The notes beneath the pieces are model-generated. The model had not been told where the DNA came from. It saw nothing but the letters and a program-made list of their open reading frames with translations, and ran no database searches. The position numbers were made by a program, and so were the translations under genes. DNA of 64,000 bases from Sphingomonas xinjiangensis (GTDB lineage: Bacteria; Pseudomonadota; Alphaproteobacteria; Sphingomonadales; Sphingomonadaceae): assembly GCF_014199255.1 (NCBI RefSeq), contig NZ_JACIJF010000001.1:124001-188000 (forward strand), read 5' to 3'. Below are positions 44,443-53,898 of the stretch, piece by piece (the stretch's first letter is position 1; each line of letters starts with the position of its first letter).

Positions 44443-45854
44443 GAGCGGCCGAATCGCTTTCGATCATCGCGATCGCGCGCCTCGACGCCGCCGGCAGGCT
44501 GCTCGATGCCGAACCGCAGCTTGCCGGGTTGAACGCGCGTGCGGGCGGGCGAATCGGTGCGCCGTTAGCCATCCCGCAGATCGCGGCACTGGCGCGTTTA
44601 GCGCAGCGGCTGAGCATCGCCATCTCGCGTAACGTTGTTGCCGCCGATGGTGAGGAAGACGTTGAACTATGGGTTCGTGCCGAGCCAGAGATTGGCAGCG
44701 TAAGATTGGAAGTCAGCGGCTGGCGTCCTCGGCCGAGTTGGCGTGCGTCTACCATCGAGCCTGAGCGAGAGAGCGACTTCCTGCGGTCTGCGGCCGATTG
44801 GCAGTGGGAAACTGATGCGTCGCTGCGCATAACCTTCATTTCGGCTGATGCCGGGAGCCGCTATGGCTTCGACATCGGTGCCGTGCTCGGCCAGCCGATC
44901 ACCCGTCTGTTCAGCCTCGCCCAGGATCAAGGCGGCAATCTGCCGATCCTGAACGCTGTGGCGGCTCAGGCGCGCTTCCACGGTCAAGAGGCAGAACTGC
45001 GCGGCACCGGTCTTACTGTCCGCTTGGAAGCAGCACCACGCATGGATCCGGCGGGGCGGTTCGCGGGGTTTCTCGGCGCGGCCTACATGCTCGACGCTGA
45101 CGACGGGGTCCCGTCACAGGCCGACGCTCCGCTGCCAACGCCGGGTCCGTTCGGCGGCTTTCCTGACTCGTTTAGCCAGCGGTTAGATCGTGCGCTGCGC
45201 GAGCCGCTGGGTCGTATCATCGCCAACGCCGACAGCATCAGTGCCCAGACCGAAGGACCGCTAAAGGCCGACTATGCCGAATATGCCGGCGATATCGCCA
45301 GCGCGGGGCGTCATCTTCTCGGTCTTGTCGAGGACCTGGTAGACTTGCAGGCGATCGAACGCCCGGATTTCACGATCGCGCCCGAACCACTGGACCTGGC
45401 TGACGTGGCCCGGCGCGCGGCCGGACTGCTGACCGTCCGGGCACAGCAGTCCGAGGTGCGCATCGACAAGCCGGCTTTGGACGAGCGGCTGCCGGTTACC
45501 GGCGAGTTCCGGCGCGCGCTGCAGGTGCTGGTCAATCTGATCGGCAATGCGGTGCGCTACTCGCCTGCCGGCGGCATGGTTTGGATACGGCTCGAGCGCG
45601 AGGACGGCTTCGGCCATGTCATCGTGGCCGATCAGGGCAAGGGCATCGCCCCAGAGGATCAAAAGCGAATCTTCGACAAATTCACACGCGTCGACCCCGC
45701 CGAGCCCGGCGGAAGCGGGCTGGGATTGTACATCGCCCGGCGGCTCGCCCGCGCAATGGGCGGGGACCTGACTGTCGACAGCGCGCCAGGCATGGGTGCG
45801 CGTTTCGTCTTGACGCTGCCGCTTCGCGTCGAAGCGTTCGACACCCAGGTGTGA
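44439..45854 (+). CDS. PAS/HATPase sensor protein lacking the phospho-acceptor histidine
   Basis: 471 residues. A PAS-like domain is near 118-200 (DWQWETDASLRITFISADAG). The dimerisation helix reads RALREPLGRI, so the position of the acceptor His is Arg251. The HATPase domain looks intact: N-box LVNLIGNAVRYSP, G1 DQGKGIAPED, F-box FDKF and G2 GGSGLGLYIARRLARAMGG. It could thus bind ATP but not autophosphorylate on His in the normal way. No membrane segment. It overlaps the DUF2336 gene by 4 bp. Confidence 0.9.
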   Translation: MRAAESLSIIAIARLDAAGRLLDAEPQLAGLNARAGGRIGAPLAIPQIAALARLAQRLSIAISRNVVAADGEEDVELWVRAEPEIGSVRLEVSGWRPRPSWRASTIEPERESDFLRSAADWQWETDASLRITFISADAGSRYGFDIGAVLGQPITRLFSLAQDQGGNLPILNAVAAQARFHGQEAELRGTGLTVRLEAAPRMDPAGRFAGFLGAAYMLDADDGVPSQADAPLPTPGPFGGFPDSFSQRLDRALREPLGRIIANADSISAQTEGPLKADYAEYAGDIASAGRHLLGLVEDLVDLQAIERPDFTIAPEPLDLADVARRAAGLLTVRAQQSEVRIDKPALDERLPVTGEFRRALQVLVNLIGNAVRYSPAGGMVWIRLEREDGFGHVIVADQGKGIAPEDQKRIFDKFTRVDPAEPGGSGLGLYIARRLARAMGGDLTVDSAPGMGARFVLTLPLRVEAFDTQV

Positions 45855-45930
45855 TCGGGGTCATGCCCCTCGGCGCGGCTGCGAGAGCGCAGGCTAAAGC
45901 GGTGTCATTGCCGTACGGTGCGCGATGACT

Positions 45931-45970
45931 GCACTGAGCGGCCGGGCATGTCTGCTCAGCCGCTCAGTGC
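45931..45970. other. 12-bp perfect hairpin between convergent genes
   Basis: GCACTGAGCGGC (45931-45942) pairs with GCCGCTCAGTGC (45959-45970) across a 16-nt loop. It lies 77 nt after the kinase gene stop and 56 nt before the reverse-strand gene stop, where a bidirectional terminator would be expected. No T run follows, so termination is not certain. The 172-bp gap holds nothing else I recognise. Confidence 0.6.
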
Positions 45971-46026
45971 GGTTAGTTAGACCTGCCATTCTGCAGCCGG
46001 TCGACGTGGAAGAGTTTGCCTCGCGC

Positions 46027-46362
46027 TTAACGGCGCGCGCAGACGGTCACCGGGCGACCGCGACGCCATTCATTCCAGCAGGCGCGGTGTTGGCGGTAGT
46101 AGCGGCCGCGATTGTAGCCGCGGCGATCATGGCGCCCACGATTCCAGCCACGGCGGTCGCGACGGTCCCAACGGCGGTGATCGCGGCCCCAGCCATCGCC
46201 GTCGCGGTAGCGTTGGATGTTGCTAACCGAACTGGCCGCCATGAAAGTGGGGGAACTCGCGGCGGCGATACTGGTCGTGGCTGCAGCAGTGGCGGGCGAT
46301 GCGCCAGCCGCGACTCCGGACAGCGCCAGAGCCGCGGCGGCGAGGATTTTCCCGAGTTTCAT
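46027..46362 (-). CDS. Small exported basic protein
   Basis: 111 residues with a clear signal peptide (MKLGKILAAAALALSGVAAG, cleavage near ATA) and a mature part rich in Arg/Gly/Trp/Tyr (DRRGWNRGRHDRRGYNRGR) ending with two Cys near the C-terminus (CWNEWRRGRPVTVC). Such proteins are common in sphingomonads; function unknown. The ATG at 46362 has GAGGAG 9 nt upstream. Confidence 0.8.
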   Translation of the reverse strand: MKLGKILAAAALALSGVAAGASPATAAATTSIAAASSPTFMAASSVSNIQRYRDGDGWGRDHRRWDRRDRRGWNRGRHDRRGYNRGRYYRQHRACWNEWRRGRPVTVCARR

Positions 46363-46452
46363 GCTTCCGTCTCCTCTTCTCGATGAGGAGAGGCGTAGCC
46401 GGACCAGCCATACACCAAGCTGAACTGGTCTGTAGGCTGAGGTTCAGTTAAC

Positions 46453-46473
46453 GGCCCCGGACCCGCCGGGGCC
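46453..46473 (-). terminator. Hairpin after gltA
   Basis: Perfect 8-bp stem GGCCCCGG/CCGGGGCC with a 5-nt loop, 10 nt beyond the gltA stop. There is no T run, so termination is likely but not certain. Confidence 0.55.
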
Positions 46474-46482
46474 AAAGCTGGC

Positions 46483-47766
46483 TCAGCGCTGGCCGACCGG
46501 CACGTAGTCGCGCTGGGTCGGGCCGGTGTAGAGCTGGCGCGGACGGCCGATCTTCTGCTCCGGATCCGAGATCATCTCGTTCCACTGCGCCACCCAGCCG
46601 ACGGTGCGGGCAAGGGCGAACAGCGCCGTGAACATGGTGGTCGGAAAGCCGATCGCCGAGAGGATCACGCCCGAATAGAAGTCGACATTCGGGAACAGCT
46701 TCTTCTCGACGAAGTAATCGTCCTTGAGCGCCAGTTCTTCGAGTCGGAGCGCAACTTCGAAGACGGGGTCGTTGACGCCGAGCGACTCGAACACCTCACG
46801 GACCGTCTTCTGCATCACGGTCGCGCGCGGATCGTAGTTCTTGTACACACGATGACCAAAGCCCATCAGGCGGAACGGATCGTTCTTGTCCTTGGCGCGG
46901 GCGATGAACTCGGGAATGCGCTCGGGACGGCCGATCTCGTGGAGCATGTTGAGCGCCGCTTCATTGGCGCCGCCATGCGCGGGTCCCCATAGGCAGGCGA
47001 TACCGGCGGCGATGCACGCGAAGGGGTTCGCGCCCGACGAGCCGGCGAGACGCACGGTCGAGGTCGAGGCATTCTGCTCGTGATCGGCGTGGAGGATGAA
47101 GATGCGGTCGAGCGCCTTTTCCACCACCGGATTCACTTCATATTGCTCGGCAGGAACCCCGAAGGTCATCCGCAGGAAGTTGCCGGTATAGGACAGCGAA
47201 TTGTCCGGATACAGGAAGGGCTGACCTACGCTGTACTTGTACGCCATCGCCGCGATCGTCGGCATTTTGGCAATCAGACGGTGCGAGGCGATCATGCGCT
47301 GCTGCGGATCGGTGATGTCGGTCGAATCGTGGTAGAAGGCCGAGAGCGCACCGGCGACGCCGCACATCACCGCCATCGGATGCGCATCGCGACGGAAGCC
47401 GCGATAGAAAGTGGCGAGCTGCTCGTGCAGCATGGTGTGGCGGGTGATCGTGCTGTTGAACTTGTCGAGTTCCTGACCATTCGGCAGTTCGCCGTTCAGC
47501 AGCAGATAGGCGACTTCCATGAAGCTCGACTGCTCGGCGAGCTGGCCGATCGGGTAACCGCGGTGGAGCAGGACGCCCTGGTCACCGTCGATATAGGTCA
47601 GCCCGGATTCGCAAGACGCGGTTGAGGTGAAGCCCGGATCATAGGTGAAGGTGCCCGTCTGGGCGTAGAGCTTGCGGATGTCGACGACGTCCGGCCCGAC
47701 GCTGCCCGAGAGCACCGGGTATTCCACATCCTTGCCTGCGACCTGCAGCTTGGCGATGTCGGTCAT
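46483..47766 (-). CDS. gltA: Citrate synthase
   Basis: 427 residues, type II hexameric citrate synthase of the TCA cycle. [20 protein letters not shown] carries the first catalytic His, GPAHGGANE the second, and [14 protein letters not shown] the Asp/Arg region. Its ATG lies 29 nt after the gltX stop, so the two are probably co-transcribed in this order. Confidence 0.98.
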   Translation of the reverse strand: MTDIAKLQVAGKDVEYPVLSGSVGPDVVDIRKLYAQTGTFTYDPGFTSTASCESGLTYIDGDQGVLLHRGYPIGQLAEQSSFMEVAYLLLNGELPNGQELDKFNSTITRHTMLHEQLATFYRGFRRDAHPMAVMCGVAGALSAFYHDSTDITDPQQRMIASHRLIAKMPTIAAMAYKYSVGQPFLYPDNSLSYTGNFLRMTFGVPAEQYEVNPVVEKALDRIFILHADHEQNASTSTVRLAGSSGANPFACIAAGIACLWGPAHGGANEAALNMLHEIGRPERIPEFIARAKDKNDPFRLMGFGHRVYKNYDPRATVMQKTVREVFESLGVNDPVFEVALRLEELALKDDYFVEKKLFPNVDFYSGVILSAIGFPTTMFTALFALARTVGWVAQWNEMISDPEQKIGRPRQLYTGPTQRDYVPVGQR

Positions 47767-47795
47767 ATGCGAGTCCTTAGGTTTTTGCCCTTGGT

Positions 47796-49238
47796 TCAGT
47801 TGGGCTTGGAAATCTGATCAGCGATACGGGCGAGGCTTTCGTCGCGCCCAAGCAGAAGCAATACGTCGAAGATGCCCGGAGAGGTCCGTCGGCCGGTCAA
47901 CGCCGCGCGCAAAGGCTGCGCTGCCGCGCCGAGCTTGACGCCCGCCGCTTCGGCGACGGCGCGGACGGCAGCGTCGAGCGTCTCGCTGTCCCAGCTGGCT
48001 GCCGCGGCGAGCGCGTCATGCACTTGGGCGAGCAGCGTTCGCGCGTCGCCCTCCAGCAGCGCGACCGCGCCTTCATCCATGTCGAGCGGGCGCATGCGGA
48101 ACAGGAACGCGGCGCCGTCGGCAAGTTCGTTGAGGTTCGCCGCGCGCGGCTTGAGCGCGGCCATCGCATCGGTGAGCAGCTGACGCTGCGCGTCGTTGGG
48201 CTCGAACGGTAGCCGTTTGGCGACAAGATCGGCAAGCTGAGCATCGTCGGTGTTGCGGATGTAGTGGCCGTTGAGGTTCTCGAGCTTCTTGAGGTCGAAG
48301 CGAGACGGGCTCTTGCCGACGCCGCCGAGGTCGAACCACTCGATCGCCTGCTTGCGGCTGATGATCTCGTCATCGCCATGGCCCCAGCCGAGGCGGAGCA
48401 GATAATTCGACACTGCCTCGGCAAGCAAACCGAGTTCGTCGCGGTACGCGTCGACGCCCAGGGCGCCGTGGCGCTTGGACAGCTTGGCGCCATCCGACCC
48501 GTGGATTAGCGGAATGTGAGCGTAGGTCGGTTCGGGCCAGCCCCCTTCGATCGCGTCCATGGCGCGGTATATCGGCAGCTGGCGGAAGGCATTGTTGAGG
48601 TGGTCGTCGCCGCGGATGACGTGCGTGACGCCCATGTCGTGATCATCGACGACCACCGCGAGCATATAGGTGGGCGTGCCGTCCGAGCGGAGCAGCACCA
48701 TGTCGTCGAGCTCGGCATTGTTGACGGTTACCGCGCCCTGCACCTGGTCCTGGATCGTCACCGATCCTTCCCGCGGGGCCTTGAGCCGGACCACGAAAGG
48801 CGCGCCTTCGGTTGCCTCGCTCTCGGGCCGGTCACGCCAGCGGCCGGCATAGCGCAGGGGCTGCTTGTTGGCGCGCTGCTCGGCGCGCATTGCCTCGAGT
48901 TCCTCGGCGGTGGCGAAGCACTTATAAGCATGGCCACTGGCAAGCATTGCGCGCGCGACCTCGGCATGCCGTTCGGCGCGGGCGAACTGATAGGTGACGT
49001 CGCCGTCCCAATCGAGCTCGAGCCAGCGCATCCCATCCAGGATCGCGTCGATCGCCGGCTGAGTTGAACGGGCGCGATCGGTGTCCTCGATGCGGAGCAG
49101 GAACTTGCCGCCGTGACGGCGGGCGAACAGCAGGTTGAACAGCGCGGTACGCGCACCGCCGATGTGCAGGAATCCGGTAGGGGATGGCGCGAAGCGCGTA
49201 ATGACGGTGCCGGCGGCGGTATCAGATGTTGCGCTCAA
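47796..49238 (-). CDS. gltX: Glutamyl-tRNA synthetase
   Basis: 480 residues, class Ib synthetase. It charges tRNA-Glu and perhaps tRNA-Gln in organisms that use the amidotransferase route. [12 protein letters not shown] (17-28) is the HIGH site and GAKLSKRHG the KMSKS site. The TTG at 49238 ([10 protein letters not shown]) was chosen because GGGAG lies 9 nt upstream; a GTG at 49298 would add 20 residues and leave only 23 nt to the divergent comEC gene. Confidence 0.96.
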   Translation of the reverse strand: MSATSDTAAGTVITRFAPSPTGFLHIGGARTALFNLLFARRHGGKFLLRIEDTDRARSTQPAIDAILDGMRWLELDWDGDVTYQFARAERHAEVARAMLASGHAYKCFATAEELEAMRAEQRANKQPLRYAGRWRDRPESEATEGAPFVVRLKAPREGSVTIQDQVQGAVTVNNAELDDMVLLRSDGTPTYMLAVVVDDHDMGVTHVIRGDDHLNNAFRQLPIYRAMDAIEGGWPEPTYAHIPLIHGSDGAKLSKRHGALGVDAYRDELGLLAEAVSNYLLRLGWGHGDDEIISRKQAIEWFDLGGVGKSPSRFDLKKLENLNGHYIRNTDDAQLADLVAKRLPFEPNDAQRQLLTDAMAALKPRAANLNELADGAAFLFRMRPLDMDEGAVALLEGDARTLLAQVHDALAAAASWDSETLDAAVRAVAEAAGVKLGAAAQPLRAALTGRRTSPGIFDVLLLLGRDESLARIADQISKPN

Positions 49239-49321
49239 CCGCGCGTGCTCCCAGACTATGAAATCGATGGCCAGATCAGCCGCCGAGGCCCCTAGCACGG
49301 GGTTGCCGCGCCTTCAAATGG

Positions 49322-51418
49322 GTGCCCTGGCGGCGTTTCGCCAATATTTCGGCGTGCTGGAATTGGCTGGAAGCCGAGCGCGAGCGACTCGTCCTGTGGA
49401 TCCCGGTCGCACTGGGCATAGGCATTACCGCCTGGTTCGTCCTGCCGGACCAATCGCGGTGGACAGCGTTCCTCCTGGTGGGCGTTGCGGCTGGCCTGAC
49501 GGGTGCTGCACTGAGCGGAAGAGCACGGGCTGCGCAGTTGTTGATGATCGCCGGATTAGCGATGGCTGCGGGATGCGCGCTGATATGGTGGAAGGCGGAG
49601 CGAGTCGCAGCACCCGTGATCGCGCGTCCTGCGGTGGTCATCGTCACCGGGCGGGTGAAGCGGGTCGAATTCCTTCCCGCCCGCCAGATGGTGCGTGTCA
49701 CGGTGGTCCCGGCAGCCTCCAACGGCTTGCCCCCGACGGTACGGCTGAATCTCGCTGAGGCGGATGTGCCAAAGCAACTGGCGCAGGGCGCTAGGATCCG
49801 AGTGCGGGCCCGGATATTGCCGCCACCTCCACCATCGGTGCCCGGCGCCTACGATTTTTCGCGCGCTGCGTGGTTCAGCGGGCTGGGTGCGACCGGCAAA
49901 GGCTTTGCTCCGGTGGAACTGCTGGAGCCCGGTAAAAACGGCGGCGCGGGGCTCCGTGAGCGGCTGTCCGCCCACATCCAGTTACAGGTGAAGGGCAGCC
50001 CCGGCGGGATTGCAAGCGCCCTGGCGACAGGGGATCGCGGCGCGATTGGGGACGAAGATGCCGAAGCGATGCAGCGGTCGGGACTGGCGCATCTATTGTC
50101 CGTCAGCGGCTTGCATGTGACCGCCGTGACCGCGGCGGCGATGCTGGCTGTGCTCCGCCTCCTGGCGCTCAGTCCGACACTGGCGTTGCGCTGGAGTCTG
50201 CCGGTCATCGCGGCAGGCGCGGGAGCGTTGTCCGCAGTTGGATACACGTTGCTGACCGGAGCGGAGGTGCCGACCATCCGCTCCTGCGCGGCGGCGCTAC
50301 TCGTCTTGCTTGCGCTGAGCCTTGGGCGCGAAGCCATCACCTTGCGGCTGGTGGGTTCGGGCGCGGTGCTGGTGCTGCTGATCTGGCCCGAGTCACTAGC
50401 GGGACCAAGTTTTCAGCTAAGCTTCGCCGCCGTCACTGCGATCGTGGCGTTGCACGAAAGCCCGCAATTGCGCGCCCATTTTACGAGGCGAGAGGAGGGA
50501 GGTCTACCTCGCCTCGCGCGCAGCATGGCCTCGCTTCTGCTTACCGGGATCGTCGTCGAATTAACCTTGATGCCGATCGCATTGTTCCACTTTCACGAAA
50601 CCGGTGTCTATGGCGCGCTGGCCAATATCGTCGCCATCCCGCTGACGACCTTTGTTATCATGCCACTCGAAGCGCTGGCACTCCTGCTCGACCTAGTAGG
50701 CCTAGGCTGGCCGGTTTGGTGGATGACGGAGCTCGCACTGAAACTTCTTCTTCGGCTCGCCCACGCCGCCGCTTCGGCACCGGGCGCAGTGGCCTCGCTC
50801 CCCACGATGCCTGCTGGGGCCTATGCCATGATCATAAGCGGAGGGCTTTGGGGGGCGCTCTGGCAGACCCGGGCGCGGCTCGTTGGGCTCGTGCCTGCTG
50901 CGGGCGGCTTGGTTTGGGCGTTGACCACGCCGGCGCCCGACCTGCTGCTCACCGGTGATGGGCGGCATCTGGTGCTGCGATTGTCCAACGGATCGATGGC
51001 GCTGCTTCGCGATCGTGCAGGCGATTACACGCGCTCGATGTTAGGTGAGAATAGCGGCGCGGGCGACGAACTTGCGCTGTTGACGGAGGCACCCGAGGCG
51101 CGTTGCAGCGCCGATCTATGCCTTGTTGATGTGCGACATGGCGCAAGAGGCTGGCGCATCGCCGCGACGCGGAGCGGGTACCTGGTTCCTTGGCGCGAAA
51201 TGATGGCAGTATGCGCAGCGTCGGACATCGTCGTGAGTGAGCGCCGGCTACCACCAGGGTGCAACCCGCGCTGGCTCAAGCTGGACCGCGACACGTTGCG
51301 GCAGACCGGTGGCGTCGCGGTCGAGTTCGCTTCGCGAGGGATACGCACGGTACGCGATGGTGGCGTGCATCCTTGGAAATCGCCACCGGTCATCGACCCA
51401 CCGCGCGTTGGTCAGTAG
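49322..51418 (+). CDS. comEC: ComEC/Rec2-type DNA uptake channel
   Basis: 698 residues. The N-terminal hydrophobic segments and OB-like domain (about 90-200, DUF4131) are followed by the competence domain with [36 protein letters not shown], multiple membrane helices and a soluble C-terminal region. The metallo-beta-lactamase motif HxHxDH of full-length ComEC is not seen in that region. Expected to carry single-stranded DNA across the inner membrane. GTG start. It overlaps lexA by 7 bp at the 3' ends. Confidence 0.93.
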   Translation: MPWRRFANISACWNWLEAERERLVLWIPVALGIGITAWFVLPDQSRWTAFLLVGVAAGLTGAALSGRARAAQLLMIAGLAMAAGCALIWWKAERVAAPVIARPAVVIVTGRVKRVEFLPARQMVRVTVVPAASNGLPPTVRLNLAEADVPKQLAQGARIRVRARILPPPPPSVPGAYDFSRAAWFSGLGATGKGFAPVELLEPGKNGGAGLRERLSAHIQLQVKGSPGGIASALATGDRGAIGDEDAEAMQRSGLAHLLSVSGLHVTAVTAAAMLAVLRLLALSPTLALRWSLPVIAAGAGALSAVGYTLLTGAEVPTIRSCAAALLVLLALSLGREAITLRLVGSGAVLVLLIWPESLAGPSFQLSFAAVTAIVALHESPQLRAHFTRREEGGLPRLARSMASLLLTGIVVELTLMPIALFHFHETGVYGALANIVAIPLTTFVIMPLEALALLLDLVGLGWPVWWMTELALKLLLRLAHAAASAPGAVASLPTMPAGAYAMIISGGLWGALWQTRARLVGLVPAAGGLVWALTTPAPDLLLTGDGRHLVLRLSNGSMALLRDRAGDYTRSMLGENSGAGDELALLTEAPEARCSADLCLVDVRHGARGWRIAATRSGYLVPWREMMAVCAASDIVVSERRLPPGCNPRWLKLDRDTLRQTGGVAVEFASRGIRTVRDGGVHPWKSPPVIDPPRVGQ

Positions 51419-52086
51419 CGGCGGAGCAGACCTGCCAGACGGCCCTGCACCCGCACCTGATCAGGGCGGTAACGCTGGGCATCGTAGGAACGGTTCGCCG
51501 GATCGAGGCGGACCATCGCGCCTTCCTTCCGGAAATATTTCAAGGTTGCTTCGGCGTCCTCGATGAGCGCCACGACGATTTCGCCATCGCGCGCGGTTTC
51601 GGTACGGCGGATCAGGGCATAATCGCCGTCGAGGATACCGGCTTCGACCATTGAGTCGCCCGCAACTTCCAAGGCGTAATGCTCGCCGGCGCCGAGCAGG
51701 GCCGCGGGGACGGGGAGCATGGTGGCGCCTTCGAGTGCTTCGATGGGAGTGCCGGCTGCGATTCTGCCGTGGAGGGGGATTTCCACAACGTCGTTGGCTG
51801 GAGTCACGGAAGTTGGTGAAGGTGCCGCGGCGGAGGGGGCCTTCGCCTTACGCTGAGGGCCCTCAGCTTTCCGCTCGGGCATGCGCAGGACTTCAAGCGC
51901 GCGGGCGCGGTTGGGGAGGCGGCGGATGAACTCGCGCTCTTCCAAGGCACTGATAAGACGGTGGACGCCGCTCTTGGACTTCAGGTCGAGCGCTTCCTTC
52001 ATCTCCTCGAACGAAGGCGAGACGCCCGTTTCGTTCAAGCGATCGGCGATGAAGCAGATGAGCTCGTGCTGCTTGCGCGTGAGCAT
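51412..52086 (-). CDS. lexA: LexA repressor of the SOS response
   Basis: 224 residues. The N-terminal winged-helix domain opens [33 protein letters not shown]. The self-cleavage bond is Ala111-Gly112 (IAAGTP), with Ser145 (AGDSM) and Lys183 (ATLKYF) as catalytic dyad. The ATG at 52086 gives the usual N-terminus; an extension to 52131 is not typical. An SOS box lies upstream, so the gene represses itself. Confidence 0.98.
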   Translation of the reverse strand: MLTRKQHELICFIADRLNETGVSPSFEEMKEALDLKSKSGVHRLISALEEREFIRRLPNRARALEVLRMPERKAEGPQRKAKAPSAAAPSPTSVTPANDVVEIPLHGRIAAGTPIEALEGATMLPVPAALLGAGEHYALEVAGDSMVEAGILDGDYALIRRTETARDGEIVVALIEDAEATLKYFRKEGAMVRLDPANRSYDAQRYRPDQVRVQGRLAGLLRRY

Positions 52087-52106
52087 CGGGAAGTCCTCCG
52101 GGTCCA

Positions 52107-52121
52107 GAACAGACACGGAAC
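52107..52121 (-). promoter_or_regulatory. SOS box (LexA operator), GTTC-N7-GTTC
   Basis: On the reverse strand GTTC-CGTGTCT-GTTC is an exact match to the alphaproteobacterial LexA consensus GTTC-N7-GTTC, 21 nt upstream of the lexA start. It lies just downstream of a matching promoter, as expected for autoregulation. Confidence 0.9.
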
Positions 52122-52150
52122 GTTTATGCAATGTTCCGATAAGTTGTCAA
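52122..52150 (-). promoter_or_regulatory. lexA promoter
   Basis: TTGACA (-35, 52150-52145) and ATAAAC (-10, 52127-52122) with a 17-bp spacer on the reverse strand. The SOS box follows at once, overlapping the expected transcription start. The -35 lies over the moeA stop codon. Confidence 0.65.
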
Positions 52151-53331
52151 GCGAGGTCTAGGATTTCCACGGAGTCGCCGATTTTTGCAGCCGGTGCATG
52201 GGGTTGGCGTAAAATCAGGCAGTGTGCACGTGCCAACGTCCGCAGCATCGAACTATCCTGTATCGTCGAAGCATAGGCCCGTCCGTCGCGCAGTTCGGCG
52301 CGCAGATAATCGGTGCGTTCGCCGTTCGCGGCGATCGGTTCGCCCAGCACAGCGATGCCGGTACGGGGCAGTGGATCGACGGCGCCGGCCAGGCGGGCGA
52401 CGAGCGGCCGTACGAAGAGGAGCGCGGTGACGAAGGCCGAGACGGGATTGCCGGGCAAGCCGGTAATCAAGGTCCTGCCGAGGCGTCCCGCCATCACCGG
52501 CTTGCCCGGACGCAACGCCACGCGCCAGAAATCCATGTTTGCACCCAGTGCCTTGAGCGCGGGCTGGACAAGATCGTGATCGCCGACCGAAGCACCGCCG
52601 CTGGTGACGAGCAGGTCGGCGTCAAGCCCGGCAAAGGCGGCTTCGAGCGCATCCTGGCGATCGGGCAGGATGCCGAGATCGAGAATGTCGACGGGCAGAT
52701 CGTCGAGCTGGGCGCACAGCATCAGTCGGTTGGTTTCGGGTAGTTCTGCCTCGCCGACCGGCGCGCCTGCCGGAACGAGCTCGTCGCCGGTGGCGGCCAC
52801 CGCCACGCGCACGCGGCGGCGGACCGGCAGCGCGGCGTGACCTGCGGTGCCGGCGAGCGCCAGGCACGCGGGCGTGAGGCGCGTGCCGGCTGAGAGGAGC
52901 ATTTCGCCTTCGCTGAAATCGAGGCCGCGGCGGCGCACGTTGCGGGCGAGGTGCGGCGGGCCTTCGCCGGCCAGGAGCAGCGTGGCGCCGTCCCGGGCGG
53001 CTTCCTCTTGCACCAGCACCGTGTCGGTGCCGGTGGGCATCGGAGCGCCGGTGAAGATGCGGATGGCCTCACGGGGGTTCACAGCGTCCTGGTGCGCGCG
53101 TCCGGCGGCGCTCTCTCCCACCACGGTCCAGGGACCAGGCATGTCGGCGAAGCGGATGGCGTAGCCATCCATCGCCGACAGATCGGATGAAGGCTGAGTG
53201 CGGCCGGCATGGAGATCCTGGGCAAGCCACCGATTGTGCGCCTGGGCGAGGGGAACCTGCTCTGCCGCGATCGGCTCGGCAAGGGCGAGGAGCCGGGCCT
53301 GAGCCTCGGCAAGGGGGAGCAGCGGGCGCAT
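52147..53331 (-). CDS. moeA: Molybdopterin molybdenumtransferase MoeA
   Basis: 394 residues, inserts molybdate into adenylated molybdopterin. AMDGYAIRF near 60, PTGTDTVLVQEE near 105, the MPT-binding TGDELVPAGAPVGEAEL near 183, TSGGASVGDHD near 244 and GLPGNPVSAF near 290. ATG at 53331 (MRPLLPLAEA). The C-terminal end overlaps the lexA promoter. Confidence 0.96.
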   Translation of the reverse strand: MRPLLPLAEAQARLLALAEPIAAEQVPLAQAHNRWLAQDLHAGRTQPSSDLSAMDGYAIRFADMPGPWTVVGESAAGRAHQDAVNPREAIRIFTGAPMPTGTDTVLVQEEAARDGATLLLAGEGPPHLARNVRRRGLDFSEGEMLLSAGTRLTPACLALAGTAGHAALPVRRRVRVAVAATGDELVPAGAPVGEAELPETNRLMLCAQLDDLPVDILDLGILPDRQDALEAAFAGLDADLLVTSGGASVGDHDLVQPALKALGANMDFWRVALRPGKPVMAGRLGRTLITGLPGNPVSAFVTALLFVRPLVARLAGAVDPLPRTGIAVLGEPIAANGERTDYLRAELRDGRAYASTIQDSSMLRTLARAHCLILRQPHAPAAKIGDSVEILDLA

Positions 53332-53493
53332 GAACCGCCTTTGTGCAGGCGAGGCGGGAGTGCGCAAGCGTTTGTAGCATGCAGCCGCGCATCGATAGTG
53401 TCCGCGGTTTCGGCCGGGCGTTGGCACTCCGGCGCCGTTTGGGCGTTCCCTCCTCCGAACCGGCGCACTTCCGCGCCGACATGGAGGTTTTTC

Positions 53494-53703
53494 ATGACCG
53501 AAGCGATTGCAACCGAAACCACCACCCACACGTCGAACAAGAAGACCGCGTTGACCGACGCGTTCCGCGAGCATTTTTCGGGCGATGCGCCGATCACCGA
53601 GAAGGCCAAGAGCTTTGCCAAGGCGCGGCCCTGGACCAGCGCGGCATTCGTCGGCGTGGCCGCGGTGGCGGTGCTGAATAGTCTGCGTGGCGTACGCGGG
53701 TAA
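53494..53703 (+). CDS. Small membrane-anchored hypothetical protein
   Basis: 69 residues from an ATG with GGAGG 6 nt upstream. A polar Thr-rich head is followed by SFAKARPWTSAAFVGVAAVAVLNSLRGVRG, a C-terminal hydrophobic helix with a basic end, like the YqjD/ElaB/DUF883 group in layout. Forward-strand gene between two reverse-strand genes; a hairpin follows its stop codon. Confidence 0.7.
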   Translation: MTEAIATETTTHTSNKKTALTDAFREHFSGDAPITEKAKSFAKARPWTSAAFVGVAAVAVLNSLRGVRG

Positions 53704-53710
53704 TGGCGTT

Positions 53711-53732
53711 GCCGGCACCTCGCGGTGCCGGC
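53711..53732 (+). terminator. Hairpin after the 69-residue membrane gene
   Basis: GCCGGCACC (53711-53719) pairs with GGTGCCGGC (53724-53732) around TCGC, 8 nt after the stop codon. No T run follows, so it may be a weak terminator. Confidence 0.5.
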
Positions 53733-53735
53733 GTC

Positions 53736-53880
53736 ACCCCTGTGCGAGTATGTGCGCTTCACCGAGAGGGGTCCTGCTGAGCAGGATAGAGGCGTAGGCG
53801 CGCTCCCTTAGGAACCGGCCCCTTTACCAAGCGGCGTTCGTCGCGCGGCCTTCCTTTCGGGAAACTTTGGGCCGGTAAGA
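53736..53880. other. Hairpin-dense gene-free segment, possible structured RNA
   Basis: Three separate stems can be drawn: ACCCCT/AGGGGT (53736-53741 with 53767-53772), TCCTGC/GCAGGA around TGA (53772-53786) and the long-range ACCGGCCC/GGGCCGGT (53814-53821 with 53869-53876). It is between two genes and has no convincing coding frame. I cannot match it to 6S, SRP or tmRNA sequences I know. Confidence 0.3.
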
Positions 53881-53898
53881 GGCTGGCTCGCGCCCGTA

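Noticed and set aside
53736..53880. 6S RNA, SRP RNA or tmRNA
   Set aside because: None of the conserved sequence blocks of these RNAs could be found on either strand.
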